Assembly (NCBI GenBank): GCA_037447655.1
Contig: JBBHKE010002310.1
Coordinates: 53,073 to 82,380, forward strand
From: Zygnema cylindricum
Lineage: Eukaryota; Streptophyta; Zygnematophyceae; Zygnematales; Zygnemataceae
Reading direction: 5' to 3'
Length of the DNA: 29,308 bases
The notes beneath the pieces were generated by a model. It saw nothing but the letters and a program-made list of their open reading frames with translations, was not told the origin of the DNA and ran no database searches. Positions 16,819-26,698 of this stretch are shown one piece after another (position 1 is the stretch's first letter; every line of letters starts with the position of its first letter). Both the position numbers and the translations under genes were made by a program.

Positions 16819-19382
16819 TGACAATAACTGATGATTGGTCTAGATACTCTAGAGTCTACTTTCTGAAAAATAAGTCTGAAGCATCCACTTAGTTCAAAGA
16901 ATATAAAGCTTGGAGTGAGAAGTTGCATGAAACCCCTATTAAGAGGATAAGGAGTGATAATGGGGGGGAATATACCTCTAACCAGTTTGAGGAATATCTG
17001 TGAGATGAGGGAGTGCAACACCAGAAAACTGTACCATATAACCCGGAACAAAATGGGGTAGCTGAGAGGTTGAATAGAACACTAGGAGATAGTGCATGCA
17101 GTATGTTGGCAGACAAGAAAATAGGAAAGAGATTTTGGGCAGAGGCAATGAACTGTGCCAACTATATTAAGAATAGAGTCCTCACCTCAGCTGTAAAGGG
17201 AGTCACACCTTATGAGAGATGGGTTGGAAGGAAACCAGATATCTCACACCTTAAAGTATTTGGTAGCCAAGTTTACAGTCTTGACACGGATAGGAAAAAC
17301 TGGAAACTAGATGCTAAGGGAAAACCTGGATACTTTGTGGGATATGATGAGGATGTTAAGGGATATAGAGTATATGACTTGGCAAAGAAAGATATCATTC
17401 TGGTCAAACACTTAGTTGTCATGGATGAAGGGAAGTCATTTGACCCCTTCAAATATACAAAGAAGATTAGGATCAGATTTGAGTCTGAAAGTGAGGAGAA
17501 CTCGGTCGTTCCCGAAAGGGATATGGGTGACACCGTGATTACAGATTCAGGGGAGATCCAAGATACAGGAGACTCACCGGAAACCTCACATACTCCTATG
17601 GACTTCGAGGAGATAGAAGAAGCGGGACAAGAACCGGTTTCCATGGACAGGGGAGCCGATGAAACAGTGAGAAGAAATCCAAGACTTCCATCCATTCTTG
17701 CTTCAGAGTTTGAGGGAGGAAGAAGGAGCAGCAAAAGATTACAGGAAAAACAAGTCGCTCATAAGGTAACTAAGCTATCTCACCCTGATGAGCCTCAGTC
17801 TTACTCGGAGGCAGTGAATAGTCCAGAGAAAGAAAGATGGATTAGAGCTATAAATGATGAGATGGCTTCTATCATGGAAGCAAATACCTGGGAATTAGCA
17901 GATTGTCCTCCAGACAGAAAACCTATTGGGTGTAAATGGGTATTTAAACTAAAACTGAACCCAGATAATACCATTGAAAGATATAAGGCTCGATTGGTAG
18001 CGAAGGGGTTCACCCAAAAGGAAGGGATTGACTATGAGGAGACCTTTGCTCCAGTTGTTCGGTTCCCATCAGTAAGGATTCTCCTCAGCCTGGCAGCAGC
18101 GGAAGACATGGAAATCCATCAGATGGACATTAAGACTGCGTTTCTTAATGGTGAGTTAGAGGAAGAAATTTTCATGAGACAACCCGAGGGGTTCGTGGAG
18201 GAAGGAGAAGAGAGCAAAGTCTGCAGGCTCATAAAGTCCTTATATGGACTAAAGCAGGCTCCCCGACAGTGGAACAAGAAACTAGATGAGTTTCTTACCA
18301 TTCTGGGATATATCCGTATAAGCTCTGACCATTCTATCTATATGTTTGAAGATGAGAATGGTATCATTTTTATTGCAATTTATGTGGATGATCTGCCTGT
18401 GTTGAGTAAATTCTTGGAAAAGATCAACAAGTTAAAAACAGAACTTAGAAGCAGATTTGATATGAAGGATTTAGGGGAGGCAAAATATATTTTGGGGATT
18501 CAGATGGAGAGAGATAGGGGGAAGAAGATTATCAGACTTACTCAGAAAGAAGCAATAGGTAATATGCTTGAGAAATTCCAGATGGAAAATGCTAACAGTT
18601 GTACCACTCCCATGGACTTGAAAAAAGTAAGTGATGGGAGTGTAGAAGGAGGAGTAATTATCTTAGATGATCAAATGAGTATTGAAGAGAGAGAGTTTAT
18701 GAAGACTATCCCTTATAGACAGGTCGTAGGAAGTTTAATCTATTTTATGAATTGTACCAGGCCGGACATAGCGGCAGCAGTTGGAGTACTAAGTAGGAGT
18801 CTGAATGATCCTAGGAAGAGGGATTGGGAGGCAGCCAAGAGAGTCATGAGATATCTGGTTGGAACCAGAGAGTTATGGTTGCATTTGGGAGGGGAGCACA
18901 CTGACATCACTACTTGGAGTGATGCCAGTTATGGGGACGCACCTATGAGACGATGCACTTCTGGGTATGTGTTGTATGTTGGGGAAGGTGCATGCTGTTG
19001 GAGCAGTAAGCAACAAAAGGTGGTTGCACAGTCCACCATGGAGGCTGAGTACATGGCCTCTTGTTCTGCTGTGAAAGAGTTGATGTGGGTCAAGTCCTTG
19101 CTGCAAGAACTTGGGTATATGAAGGAGGGAGTGCATGAAGTGTTTTGTGATAATCAAGCGGCCATAGCAATTGCAGCAAATCCAAAACATCATTTTAAAG
19201 CTAAACATATGGACATAAGATTAAGTTTTGTAAGAGAAAAAGTTGAGAATAAAATAGTGAATCTTGTATATAGATCTGATGAGGAAATGGTAGCGGACAT
19301 GATGACCAAACCTGTACCCTCGCCAAAATTAAAATACTGCAGGGAAAAATGTGGATTAAAAGAAAAATTAAAAATAGACTAG
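16776..19382 (+). pseudogene. pol: Copia B integrase core, reverse transcriptase and RNase H frame
   Basis: The frame continues the integrase after the shift (KVPSVGGKRFMMTITDDWSR). Stops lie at 16890 (TAG) and 17001 (TGA), and it is open from there to 19382. Integrase D and E are in RSDNGGEY and NGVAERLNRTL. RT begins near LADCPPDRKPIGCKWVFKLK and has MDIKTAFLNGELEEEIF and the catalytic YVDDL at about 18381. RNase H has WSDASYGD (about 18912), STMEAEYMA (about 19032) and CDNQAAIAIA (about 19149). It ends SDEEMVADMMTKPVPSPK and a short Lys-rich tail. RT and RNase H look complete and undamaged. Confidence 0.96.
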
Positions 19383-19395
19383 AAAATAAGGGGAG
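19382..19395 (+). other. Polypurine tract of copia B
   Basis: GAAAATAAGGGGAG directly precedes the 3' LTR start and overlaps the end of pol, beginning at the last base of the pol stop codon. It is identical to the tract of element A. Confidence 0.93.
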
Positions 19396-20398
19396 TGTTG
19401 AAATAAGTAGTTTTTTGTATTTTCTAGTTTAAAATAAATTAGCGGAAACATATATAAGAAATGATGGCAGCCTGCCTCCATCTCTTCTCTCTCTCCCCCA
19501 TACTTGTTGTAGTCACTGAAAGAGAGAGAGAGCGATGGAGCCATGGTTGCCTCAGCTCCATAGGAAGGACTAAAGAGTGACTTAAGTCACTCTCAACAAA
19601 AGGTTGAGTCCGGCAGGACTCGAACCCCCGACCGGTAGAGCGCGGCGTAGCCGTTAGCTCTAACCTGTCTGTCGTAGAAGTCCGTTAAATTATATAGGGT
19701 TTCATTCATATATAAACTGTTGTATAGTACCGAAATGATCTAACTGGAATATGAAACGAAACGAACATAGAACTTGTTAAGGTTTAGTGCGAAACGTCAT
19801 TTCGCACGAAACAAATGAAACATACACTTTTAACGGTCGACATTTAATGTCGGATTTAATCCGACGGCGCACGTCGTCGCCGAGATCGCGGAATGGTCAC
19901 TTTGGATTTTATGGACGTGGCATGACGTGGCGCCGCGTGGAAGGATGACATTCGGTCGCGGAAATTCCGGAGGAAGTACGCACAAGTGGAAAAATGACAC
20001 GCGTCCACTCAAGAGCCTTGTCGTACACCGGCCGTACAGAAAGTACATCGGCCATAGTACCTTTCTGTACTTTACAGTAATACGATTGGTTCGTACTTTA
20101 GAAGATAGGGGTTGTGAGAGGGATTTAGGACTTAGGAAATATTTGGTAGACAGACACCTCTCTCTAAGAGAGCTTTGTATAAATTGGCATTTTTGCCGGC
20201 TCATAACTTATCGCCTGGTTGGCCGTTTTCAGTGATTCTTTTTGCTACGGACTCAAGGGAGTCCAGGCTACACAGGGGTGCAGTCAAATTCTCAGTTTGC
20301 CTTCTTGGGCAGAAGTGGTCGTGGCTTAAAGTGGGTTAGTTAAATACTATCTAGAGGCTTCCTGTATTCTGTAGTCCAATGGAGGACACAGAATTGCA
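19396..20398 (+). repeat. 3' LTR of copia B
   Basis: This 1003-bp copy has the same ends and length as the 5' LTR, with about 11 substitutions and no indels. It repeats the palindrome (19575-19592), the tRNA-like module (19598-19688), the TATA box (20178) and the ATG of gag (20379), which here is followed by target DNA rather than the PBS. Confidence 0.96.
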
Positions 20399-20403
20399 CG
20401 GCC
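20399..20403. repeat. Right target-site duplication of copia B (CGGCC)
   Basis: This is a perfect copy of 14046-14050. The 3' LTR of A continues directly with ACGATAGGCGCCGCGATCACGG. Confidence 0.97.
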
Positions 20404-21087
20404 ACGATAGGCGCCGCGATCACGGAAGATGTATTTTTGGCGTTTTACGGTAATCGCCAAGTCAGGTGACATGTGGCGTGATGACATTGGATTTCGGCAA
20501 CTCCGAAGATTACGAGAACAAATCCGGATTTGACACGTGTTCATATTTTGGCCATGTAGTACGATGGTCCTACAGAAAGTACATCGCAACCTGTACTTTT
20601 CTGTACGGCACAGTAATTTGATTGGTGTCGTACGTCAATAGATAGAGTTTTAGAGAGGGAATAGGACTAAGAATATTTAGTAGGTAGCAACCTCTCTCCG
20701 AGAGAGCCCGTGTAAAAAAGGTCATCTTTGACCATTCATAACTATCAATTTACTTGACCATTTTCAGAGATTCTTTTTGCTGCGGACTCAGGGGAGTCTA
20801 GGCTACACAACGGTGTAGTCGGTCAGACTTTTTGCCTGCCAGGGTGGCTTTATTTTTAAGGGAAAGTCAAAGTGACTGAATGTGTCGAAAACTCATATTG
20901 TAACTTTGCATTCTGTGGTGGAACTGAGCACACAAAAAGTTTTAATTCATAAGGGTGAAGCCATAATGGGTTTTTGATTATCAAAGGGTCAGTCATTTGG
21001 GTTTATATCAACTTGTAGTCGGCACTATCTAGATTAGCTTCTTTTGGATCTGCGATTTCTGTGGGCAATGAAGCACACAGAGTTTCA
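20404..21087 (+). repeat. 3' LTR of copia A, downstream part
   Basis: This is the remaining 684 bp of the interrupted LTR, matching 10752-11436 of the 5' copy. It ends ACAGAGTTTCA, the proper LTR terminus including the ATG of gag (21068), and is followed by the GGTAT target copy and gypsy RNase H sequence. Confidence 0.93.
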
Positions 21088-21092
21088 GGTAT
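21088..21092. repeat. Right target-site duplication of copia A (GGTAT)
   Basis: It differs from the left copy CGTAT at the first base. It is followed by CACTCGCGTC, which is antisense to the gypsy RNase H residues DASD. Confidence 0.85.
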
Positions 21093-22005
21093 CACTCGCG
21101 TCAGTGATTATTGTCCAAGGAAACTCCGGATTGGGAACCGCTAACGTAGGGACGGTAACCAACCGCTCCTTTAGCGTGTTGAAGGCTACCTCCTACACTA
21201 TCTTCCACTCATAAGGCACGTCATTTTTGAGCAAATCCGTGAGTGGTGCGACGATTTTTGCAAATCCCTCCACGAAACATCGATAGTAGGAGCATAGCCC
21301 AAGGAAGCTCCTCAACTCCGTGATAGCTTTCGGTTGAGGCCACTCCTTGACTGCTTTAGTTTTGTTTGGATCTACCGCGATTCCATTCCGCTTGACCACA
21401 TGGCTTAAAAACGCCATCTCTTCCTTCAAAAACTCATTTACTCATATTGGCGTACAACTTATTTTCCCTTAGGATTTGTAACACAGTTCTCATGTGCTTT
21501 CAATGGTCCACTAGTGTTTCAATATACACTAAGATGTCGTCCAAAAAGACTATTACGCATGCGTCCAGATATTGTCGGAAGATAGAATTCATTAAGTGCA
21601 TAAAGGTAGCTGGGGCTTTAGTCAATCCAAATGACATCACTAGGAATTGAAAATGACCGTACCGCTTCTTGAACGCAGTCTTCTCCAAATCCTCCTCCGC
21701 AACTCTAATCTGGCGGTATCCACTACGGAGTTCTATCTTAAAAAATATCTACCATCCCTTAGTCTGTCTAACAACTCGTCGATCTTGGGAAAGGGAGACG
21801 CGTTTTTGACCGTTAATTTATTTAGCGCTCCATAGTCCACACTCATACGAAAACCTCCATCTTTCTTGGACACAAAAAGAACGGGGTCTCCATAAGGTGA
21901 CTTGCTCGGTTCAATGGCTCCGGCCTCAAACAACTCAGAAAGTTGCTTTTTGAGTTCATCCAACTCGGTATAACTCATCTTATACATCCTGTTGGTCGGG
22001 GGCAC
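21093..22005 (-). pseudogene. pol: Ty3/gypsy reverse transcriptase and start of RNase H
   Basis: The frame opens after one stop with [20 protein letters not shown] and [20 protein letters not shown], then [12 protein letters not shown] frameshift near 21740 leads to [20 protein letters not shown] and the catalytic segment [11 protein letters not shown]. Another shift near 21450 returns to the first frame (FLSHVVKRNGIAVDPNKTKA, then ELRSFLGLCSYYRCFVEGFA). After a TAG the RNase H begins (AFNTLKERLVTVPTLAVPNP, IITDASD), and copia A then splits it. This is a canonical gypsy RT that converts element RNA to DNA. The stops and shifts make it inactive. Confidence 0.93.
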
Positions 22006-22008
22006 TGC

Positions 22009-23064
22009 TCAAGGAACAACCTCAATTTTGTGGTCTACCTCGCGTTTCGGAGGTAAACCTTTCGGAAGTTTTGGGGGAAAAACATCAGCATACTCTTGGA
22101 GAAGTTTTGTCACGGCTTTTGGGGCCTCAACGGAAGCCTTTCGTGCGTCGTCCCATTTTTTGGAGTCGAAGTCCGGATCTTTTTTTATCCACTCCTCCGG
22201 AATCTCCTCCTTGCTTTCCTCCACGTGTTGTACGACCCCCATTCCATTTTTTTCACCTTTCTTGAGTGCCCTCTTAAGCTGTAAAGCCGAAAGCAGGCGT
22301 CCCTCTTCCATAACTTTACCACCCACTCCGGTGTTTTCCTCATACTCTTTTTCGCCTTTCCTGACCCTTATACCTTTGTTCCTCCAATCCATAATCGGAT
22401 TCCACTTTTGGAGCCACGGCTTCCCCAACTTTACCTCATGATCCCCGAGCGGTAATACGTGGAGCGTCTCATACCAATGGAAGCTCCCCAAACTAACCCG
22501 CATTGGAGGTGTACGATGAGTTATCCCAATAGAGGTGCCATCGGCCAGTTGGACCGATTGCTGATCTGGAACAACTATGAGAGGCAACTTCAACTTCTTC
22601 ATCGTCTTCTCGTTGATGAAATTCCCCGATGCTCCAGAGTCAACCATGAAGCTAACTCCGCTACCCCAAAACATTCTTTGAAAAACCAAGGGGTCTCCTC
22701 CTTTTCCAGCTAACCTCATGACATTAAGTTTGCCTTTTCTGAGGTCTTTTCTCCTTGGGCATTCTCTGGCCATATGGTCTGGGGAACTGCACTGGAAGCA
22801 TAATCCGTTTTGCCTCCTTTTATGGAGCTCTTTGGGGGACAGGTCATTGGTCTTCTTCTTAGTGATATTCTTCTTTCTATTAATTGCGTTGACCAAATCC
22901 GCGTCCTCCTTCATTGCTCCCAGCTCCATAGGGGTCGGACCATCATCCCTTCGGCCTCTTCCGCTACTACTCAATCCAAAATGATAAGACCTACGAAGAG
23001 TGAAGTCTACAAAGTTGGTACGTTCTACAAACTGAACAATTGTCGAGAGACTAAGAGTCGTCAT
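22009..23064 (-). pseudogene. gag-pol: Ty3/gypsy gag C-terminus (zinc knuckle), protease and linker to RT
   Basis: This 351-residue frame carries PTPMELGAM, then an intact CCHC zinc knuckle CFQCSSPDHMARECP (about residue 88). The aspartic protease motif FMVDSGASGNFI is at about residue 138, with GKPWLQKWNPIMDW further on. The segment VTKLLQEYADVFPPKLPKGLPP typically precedes gypsy RT. One in-frame TGA (at 22006-22008) replaces an expected Gly codon before AVPP, and RT continues in the same frame. Gag and pol were therefore a single open frame originally. Confidence 0.92.
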
Positions 23065-23079
23065 ATCCCGTGCGAGCCA

Positions 23080-23672
23080 CTATTCCACATCCCTCCGAAT
23101 AGACACCTTGAGTCCCTTAACATATCGATCAACCGCCTCATCCTCTGTCATCTTTGGGATTTGAACCTTGCATTCCAAGAATTGTTGCGTGTACTCCAAA
23201 ACGGAAGTGCGTTGTTTAAACACCAAAATCCTATCCCGAGCAGCCTTAACAGTGTTCACCGGTTGCCAGCAGTCACGAAGAGAACGAATAAATATAATCC
23301 AATCAGCGGGAACCTCGTCATCTTCCACCATTGCTCTCCACAACGCTCTTGCTGCCCCCTTCAGTAAACCTCCCGCATAGTAAATCTTATCGCGATCAGA
23401 CAGGCTGGGAAAATTCTCCAGAGAGTTCGTCGTCAAAAACAACCAAGCATTGAGATTCTTGTGCTTGGGAGGGTCAAACTCATTGGGCATTCTCAACTTC
23501 GGTCTCCTCAAGTCTCTTTCTATACTTCCATGTGTTCGTTAACCAAAACGAGTTTCTAAAGTTGCGACGATGTCACTCAGGTGAGCGTTTTGCAATCTGA
23601 CGTTCTCCAAATCTTGAAGAACTTTCTACAACATATCACCTGTGGAGACTCCGTGACCTTCGATATTGTCGA
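23080..23672 (-). pseudogene. gag: Ty3/gypsy gag, N-terminal part
   Basis: The core reads PNEFDPPKHKNLNAWLFL, then KIYYAGGLLKGAARALWRAM, then VLEYTQQFLECKVQIPKM and AVDRYVKGLKVSIRRDVE. This is the retrotransposon capsid (Retrotrans_gag) pattern. The same frame extends upstream of the first usable start through QDLENVRLQNAHLSDIVATL, a probable coiled coil, but is broken by TAA and TAG codons (near 23540 and 23630). A single TAG near 23066 separates it from the zinc-knuckle frame. Capsid protein assembles particles around element RNA. Confidence 0.88.
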
Positions 23673-23688
23673 GTCATGAGGAAAATTT

Positions 23689-23698
23689 CCGATATCAA
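23689..23698 (-). other. Probable primer binding site of the gypsy element
   Basis: On the minus strand TGATATCGGA lies one base after the presumed LTR end. It matches 8 of 10 positions of TGGTATCAGA, the usual plant-type site complementary to the 3' end of initiator tRNA-Met. This element would thus use conventional 3'-end priming, unlike the two copia elements. Confidence 0.5.
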
Positions 23699-24138
23699 TG
23701 TAAAAGGAGTAACCTAAACACGTCCAATATGCACAGCAGAATATTCCCAGAGATTCACTCGTAGCAACAACAAGGTCACACAGTGAACACAATGAAAAGC
23801 TCGAGCTTTATTAATCATGAAGAGATTACAAGATTGATTGCTCGTTGTCAGAAGTCTGCTTGCAAAAGAGTGTCCCTTCACTAAATCTACTCACTATTTA
23901 AAGTAGCAACTTGCTAGTCACTCCAGTACTACAGCTTGTCAACTATGTACACGTGGACAACCTTCATTAATTGCATTCTATCCACACTAGGTTTTAAAAC
24001 TTTACACTACAGTCTACAATTTGCTACGTTGCTATATTGCTAAGTTGCGTTGCTATATTGCTAAGTTGCGTTGTTATAGTGCTATGCTGCGCTAGTCTGA
24101 CATCTCAACTGCGCTTCTCTGACATCGCAACTACAACA
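23699..24138 (-). repeat. Probable 5' LTR of the gypsy element
   Basis: On the minus strand the segment runs from TGTTGTAGTTGCG to CTCCTTTTACA (440 bp, TG...CA). It contains a TATA-like TTTAAATA near 23893 and AATAAA at 23807-23812, in the order expected for U3-R-U5, just upstream of the PBS and gag. A three-unit 21-bp repeat lies in U3 (24028-24090). No second copy is visible at the other end of the element, so the 3' LTR is missing or lost at the microsatellite. The outer boundary is therefore uncertain. Confidence 0.5.
24028..24090. repeat. 21-bp tandem repeat, three units
   Basis: GTTGCTATATTGCTAAGTTGC occurs twice exactly, followed by a diverged third unit GTTGTTATAGTGCTATGCTGC. It lies in the presumed U3 of the gypsy LTR, where short tandem repeats often act as transcription-factor sites (inference). 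Confidence 0.85.
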
Positions 24139-25252
24139 GCTTCTCAACTCTACTTCGATTATGTAACCATGTTCCATATAAGAACTCATTTTAGGGGACG
24201 ACATCTAGATGAGTGAATCATAGAGGGGGCAATTTGAGAGATACTCGTCGTTGTAGTATATAATGGAAAATAAGACTATCAATTAACAAAATTTCTCACC
24301 TCCCTCCTTTATATAATATGAAGAGATCAAGGGCCGTTTTTTTATAAGGCATCAACGCGTAACTCTGGCAACATGGTGGGTAAACACTTGACCCACTTTT
24401 AAATATGGGGCTTCCTTTAGCTGTTTCGCATGTGGAGTTTATGAATTCGATGCATGCTCAACAACTACCATGCTTCATTCTACAATCCTGTCAAACTTTC
24501 AAACAATAGCGTGGCATGCGAAACTCAAAAAAAATACATCACTTTGATAACTATCGTGCATGATCTCTAACATGGCCCGATTACGAAAATATTTTTTTAC
24601 ATGTCGTAATCTTGCCATAGAGCTTAAGGGACAAGATGTCGCTTGCAGGCGGATAAACCAAAATTGGATAATGTATACAGTATACGTGGATATACATTGT
24701 TTGTAGCGCCTTAACTGCCAAATTAGGCACGGGACAACCCTCTTTGAGACTTGCTTTTCCCCTTCGTCTTTGAAGAAGCTCGGTTGGCCGACTAAGTTTT
24801 CACTCCGAGTCTAAGAGAGTAAATTCTTTTCTCTATCCATAATAGAGTTTCTCGCTTCCAAGTTGCTCGACTTTTTGCATCAAAGACAAACCAAGTTGTT
24901 GTAAAGAGAACAACTGGGGTTGGGATCTGAATACAATGTGTAGGCCAACACATTAGTTTAGGGAGATCCACCCGTATAGTCGTTTTTTTTACCAAGTAGA
25001 GGTTATGACGGGCAATTTCATAACTAGGCAGATTGGGGACACTATCACTTAACTAACACTAACCTTTTTAGTGTCGCTTTACCTCTTTCGTTATTTGGAT
25101 GCAAAGGTTACCTAGCAATCCGCAAATTACTACGTTTTGGGATGTACTCGTCGAGTATCTAGATGTACTTGTTTCGATTTTGAAAACTTTGAGGCTTTTT
25201 AATTTTTCTTAGATTAGCTTAAGCCACCATTATTAGGCCGTGCAAAATCATT
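24139..25252. other. Region with no recognised gene or element
   Basis: Base composition is balanced to AT-rich and the open frames are short. None of their translations resembles a known domain. No TIRs, LTR ends or tRNA-like sequences were found. Confidence 0.5.
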
Positions 25253-25659
25253 TAGTGATGTGTTTGAGGTAAAGACTTACAGCGATAAAACCGGTACCGA
25301 TAGTTTTTGGTTATCAAACCGTGAGGGGTCCTTATATAACGCTCTGAAACAAACAAAAACTTATCGCAAATAATTATCGGTTGGGAGGCTTGTTCGTACA
25401 AACAATACAAAAATAAAGTACGAAACGTGTACGTAGATGTAGCGACGAGGGGGGGCTTTTGTTTTTTTTTCACAATCCATTTCGTACCGAAGTACGGAGC
25501 TATCGCAGATAGTTATCCGCCCGATAATTATCGGTAATTCATCGCGATATATAGGACATTCATCACGATAACACATTATCGAGACAATTTATCGATTATC
25601 GGTGGGTAAAAAAAGGTACATATCCGTTATCGGCAAATGGCTACCGATACACAACACTA
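25253..25659. mobile_element. Possible hAT-type MITE
   Basis: This 407-bp segment is bounded by TAGTGATGTGTTTG at the left and, inverted, TAGTGTTGTGTATCG at the right (the sequence ends CGATACACAACACTA). The YAG-N-G start fits hAT termini. The right half is dense in TATCG/CGATA motifs, as hAT subterminal regions often are. The 15-bp right terminus is exactly repeated in inverted orientation at 25686-25700, the left end of the larger hAT element. I could not find matching 8-bp target duplications (AAATCATT left, CACCGTGT right), so the left boundary is tentative. Confidence 0.4.
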
Positions 25660-25685
25660 CACCGTGTATTGCTACTAGTGTTAAC
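25658..25685. repeat. Left TIR of a tiny palindromic element, split by hAT
   Basis: TACACCGTGTATTG followed by CTACTAGTGTTAAC matches the 28-bp TIR of E1/E2 at most positions, and the right partner at 29162-29189 in inverted orientation with about five mismatches. The two halves would meet at GTTAAC, giving an element of roughly 50 bp that is almost all TIR. Confidence 0.6.
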
Positions 25686-26698
25686 TAGTGTTGTGTATCG
25701 AAAGCCCCTAGCAGATATTCGATATGCACCTAATTTTGGGTACCCGATAATTGATCTATCGTTTGGATATATCGAGGAGGCAAATATCGCGATATTTTTT
25801 GCGATTTATCGACCGATAATTCAATATATTTTGTACCGCGATAAATCGAAGTTGACGCTAAGTAAAAATAAAATAAAGTCGTCGGACCACCGTGGCGCTA
25901 CCGGAGGAGGGGTACGATTTTTTTGTATTTTTCTTACGACTTTAATTTAATTTTCGCTGTATCGAACCTTAACCATCGTTAATGATACATCTTATATGGA
26001 GTTTATCGCGATATATTTTACGAATACAAATAATAGTGTTAATACCCGAGGTCGCGAACGGTTACCCAAACCGTAACGGATTGTTACCAATTCCTGATCC
26101 GCTCGAACGGTCGCTTGTAAAATTAAAGGGCGGATTCGGGTCATTCATAAAAAGTACGGTCGGTAAGCAAAAACGGTAATATTGAAGGTCCGAAATGTCC
26201 ATACTATCCAACATTATTGTACTTGTAATCTTCTATCATGGAAGTGCCTTGACATCACGACAGCGCTTCTAAACCGACACGGTACCTGCCTATTTTGCAA
26301 ATCTTAATGGAAGATAAGGTGCCGCATTCTTATTGTAAAGGTAACTATGCACTTTATAATGGTGTTTCCACAAATATGTCAACGTGTCAATGTCAAATAT
26401 CAACATTTTGATAGTCAACGGTTCGGTATGATTTACTTTGAATTCATTTAGGATGGTTTTAATGCGCGTCATGGCAACTTGTTTTGTTAATAAATTTATT
26501 TTTTTGAGTTTTATAATTTTTTTTTTCAATAATTTTTATTTATACGTTTTTTTTTTTTTATTATTATTATTTGTTTGTCATGATGTTGTTTTTTATTTGT
26601 CTATTCATAAAAAAAAAAATCGTTTTGGTACAAACCTTCTTATTGATCATGGTTAGAAATTGTAAGATATTTTCTTATTGTTTTCTTTTTTTTTCTCA

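Larger units (their letters stand above)
14051..20398 (+). mobile_element. Ty1/copia-type element B, nearly full length
   Basis: This is a 6348-bp element with 1003-bp LTRs at both ends, a half-tRNA PBS, a gag-pol in copia order (gag, protease, integrase, RT, RNase H) and a polypurine tract. About 11 substitutions separate the two LTRs by eye (roughly 1.1%), so insertion was recent relative to A. Three visible lesions (a one-base frameshift and two stops, all in integrase) suggest it is no longer autonomous, unless they are sequencing errors. Confidence 0.96.
10255..21087 (+). mobile_element. Ty1/copia-type element A (internally deleted), hosting element B
   Basis: The element runs from its 5' LTR (10255-11436) through a short internal region (11437-13599) to a 3' LTR split by element B (13600-14050 and 20404-21087). 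Without B and its extra target copy it is about 4.5 kb. It retains a damaged gag and a short scrap of the RT C-terminal region, but lacks protease, integrase and most of RT and RNase H. It was therefore non-autonomous, probably mobilised by a relative like B. Its LTRs differ by roughly 20 positions in the first 320 bp plus a 51-bp indel, so it is clearly older than B. Confidence 0.9.

Noticed and set aside
25982-26179. First exon or BED zinc finger of the hAT transposase
   Set aside because: The short frame has no Cys/His pattern of a BED finger, and no clear splice donor links it to 26699.
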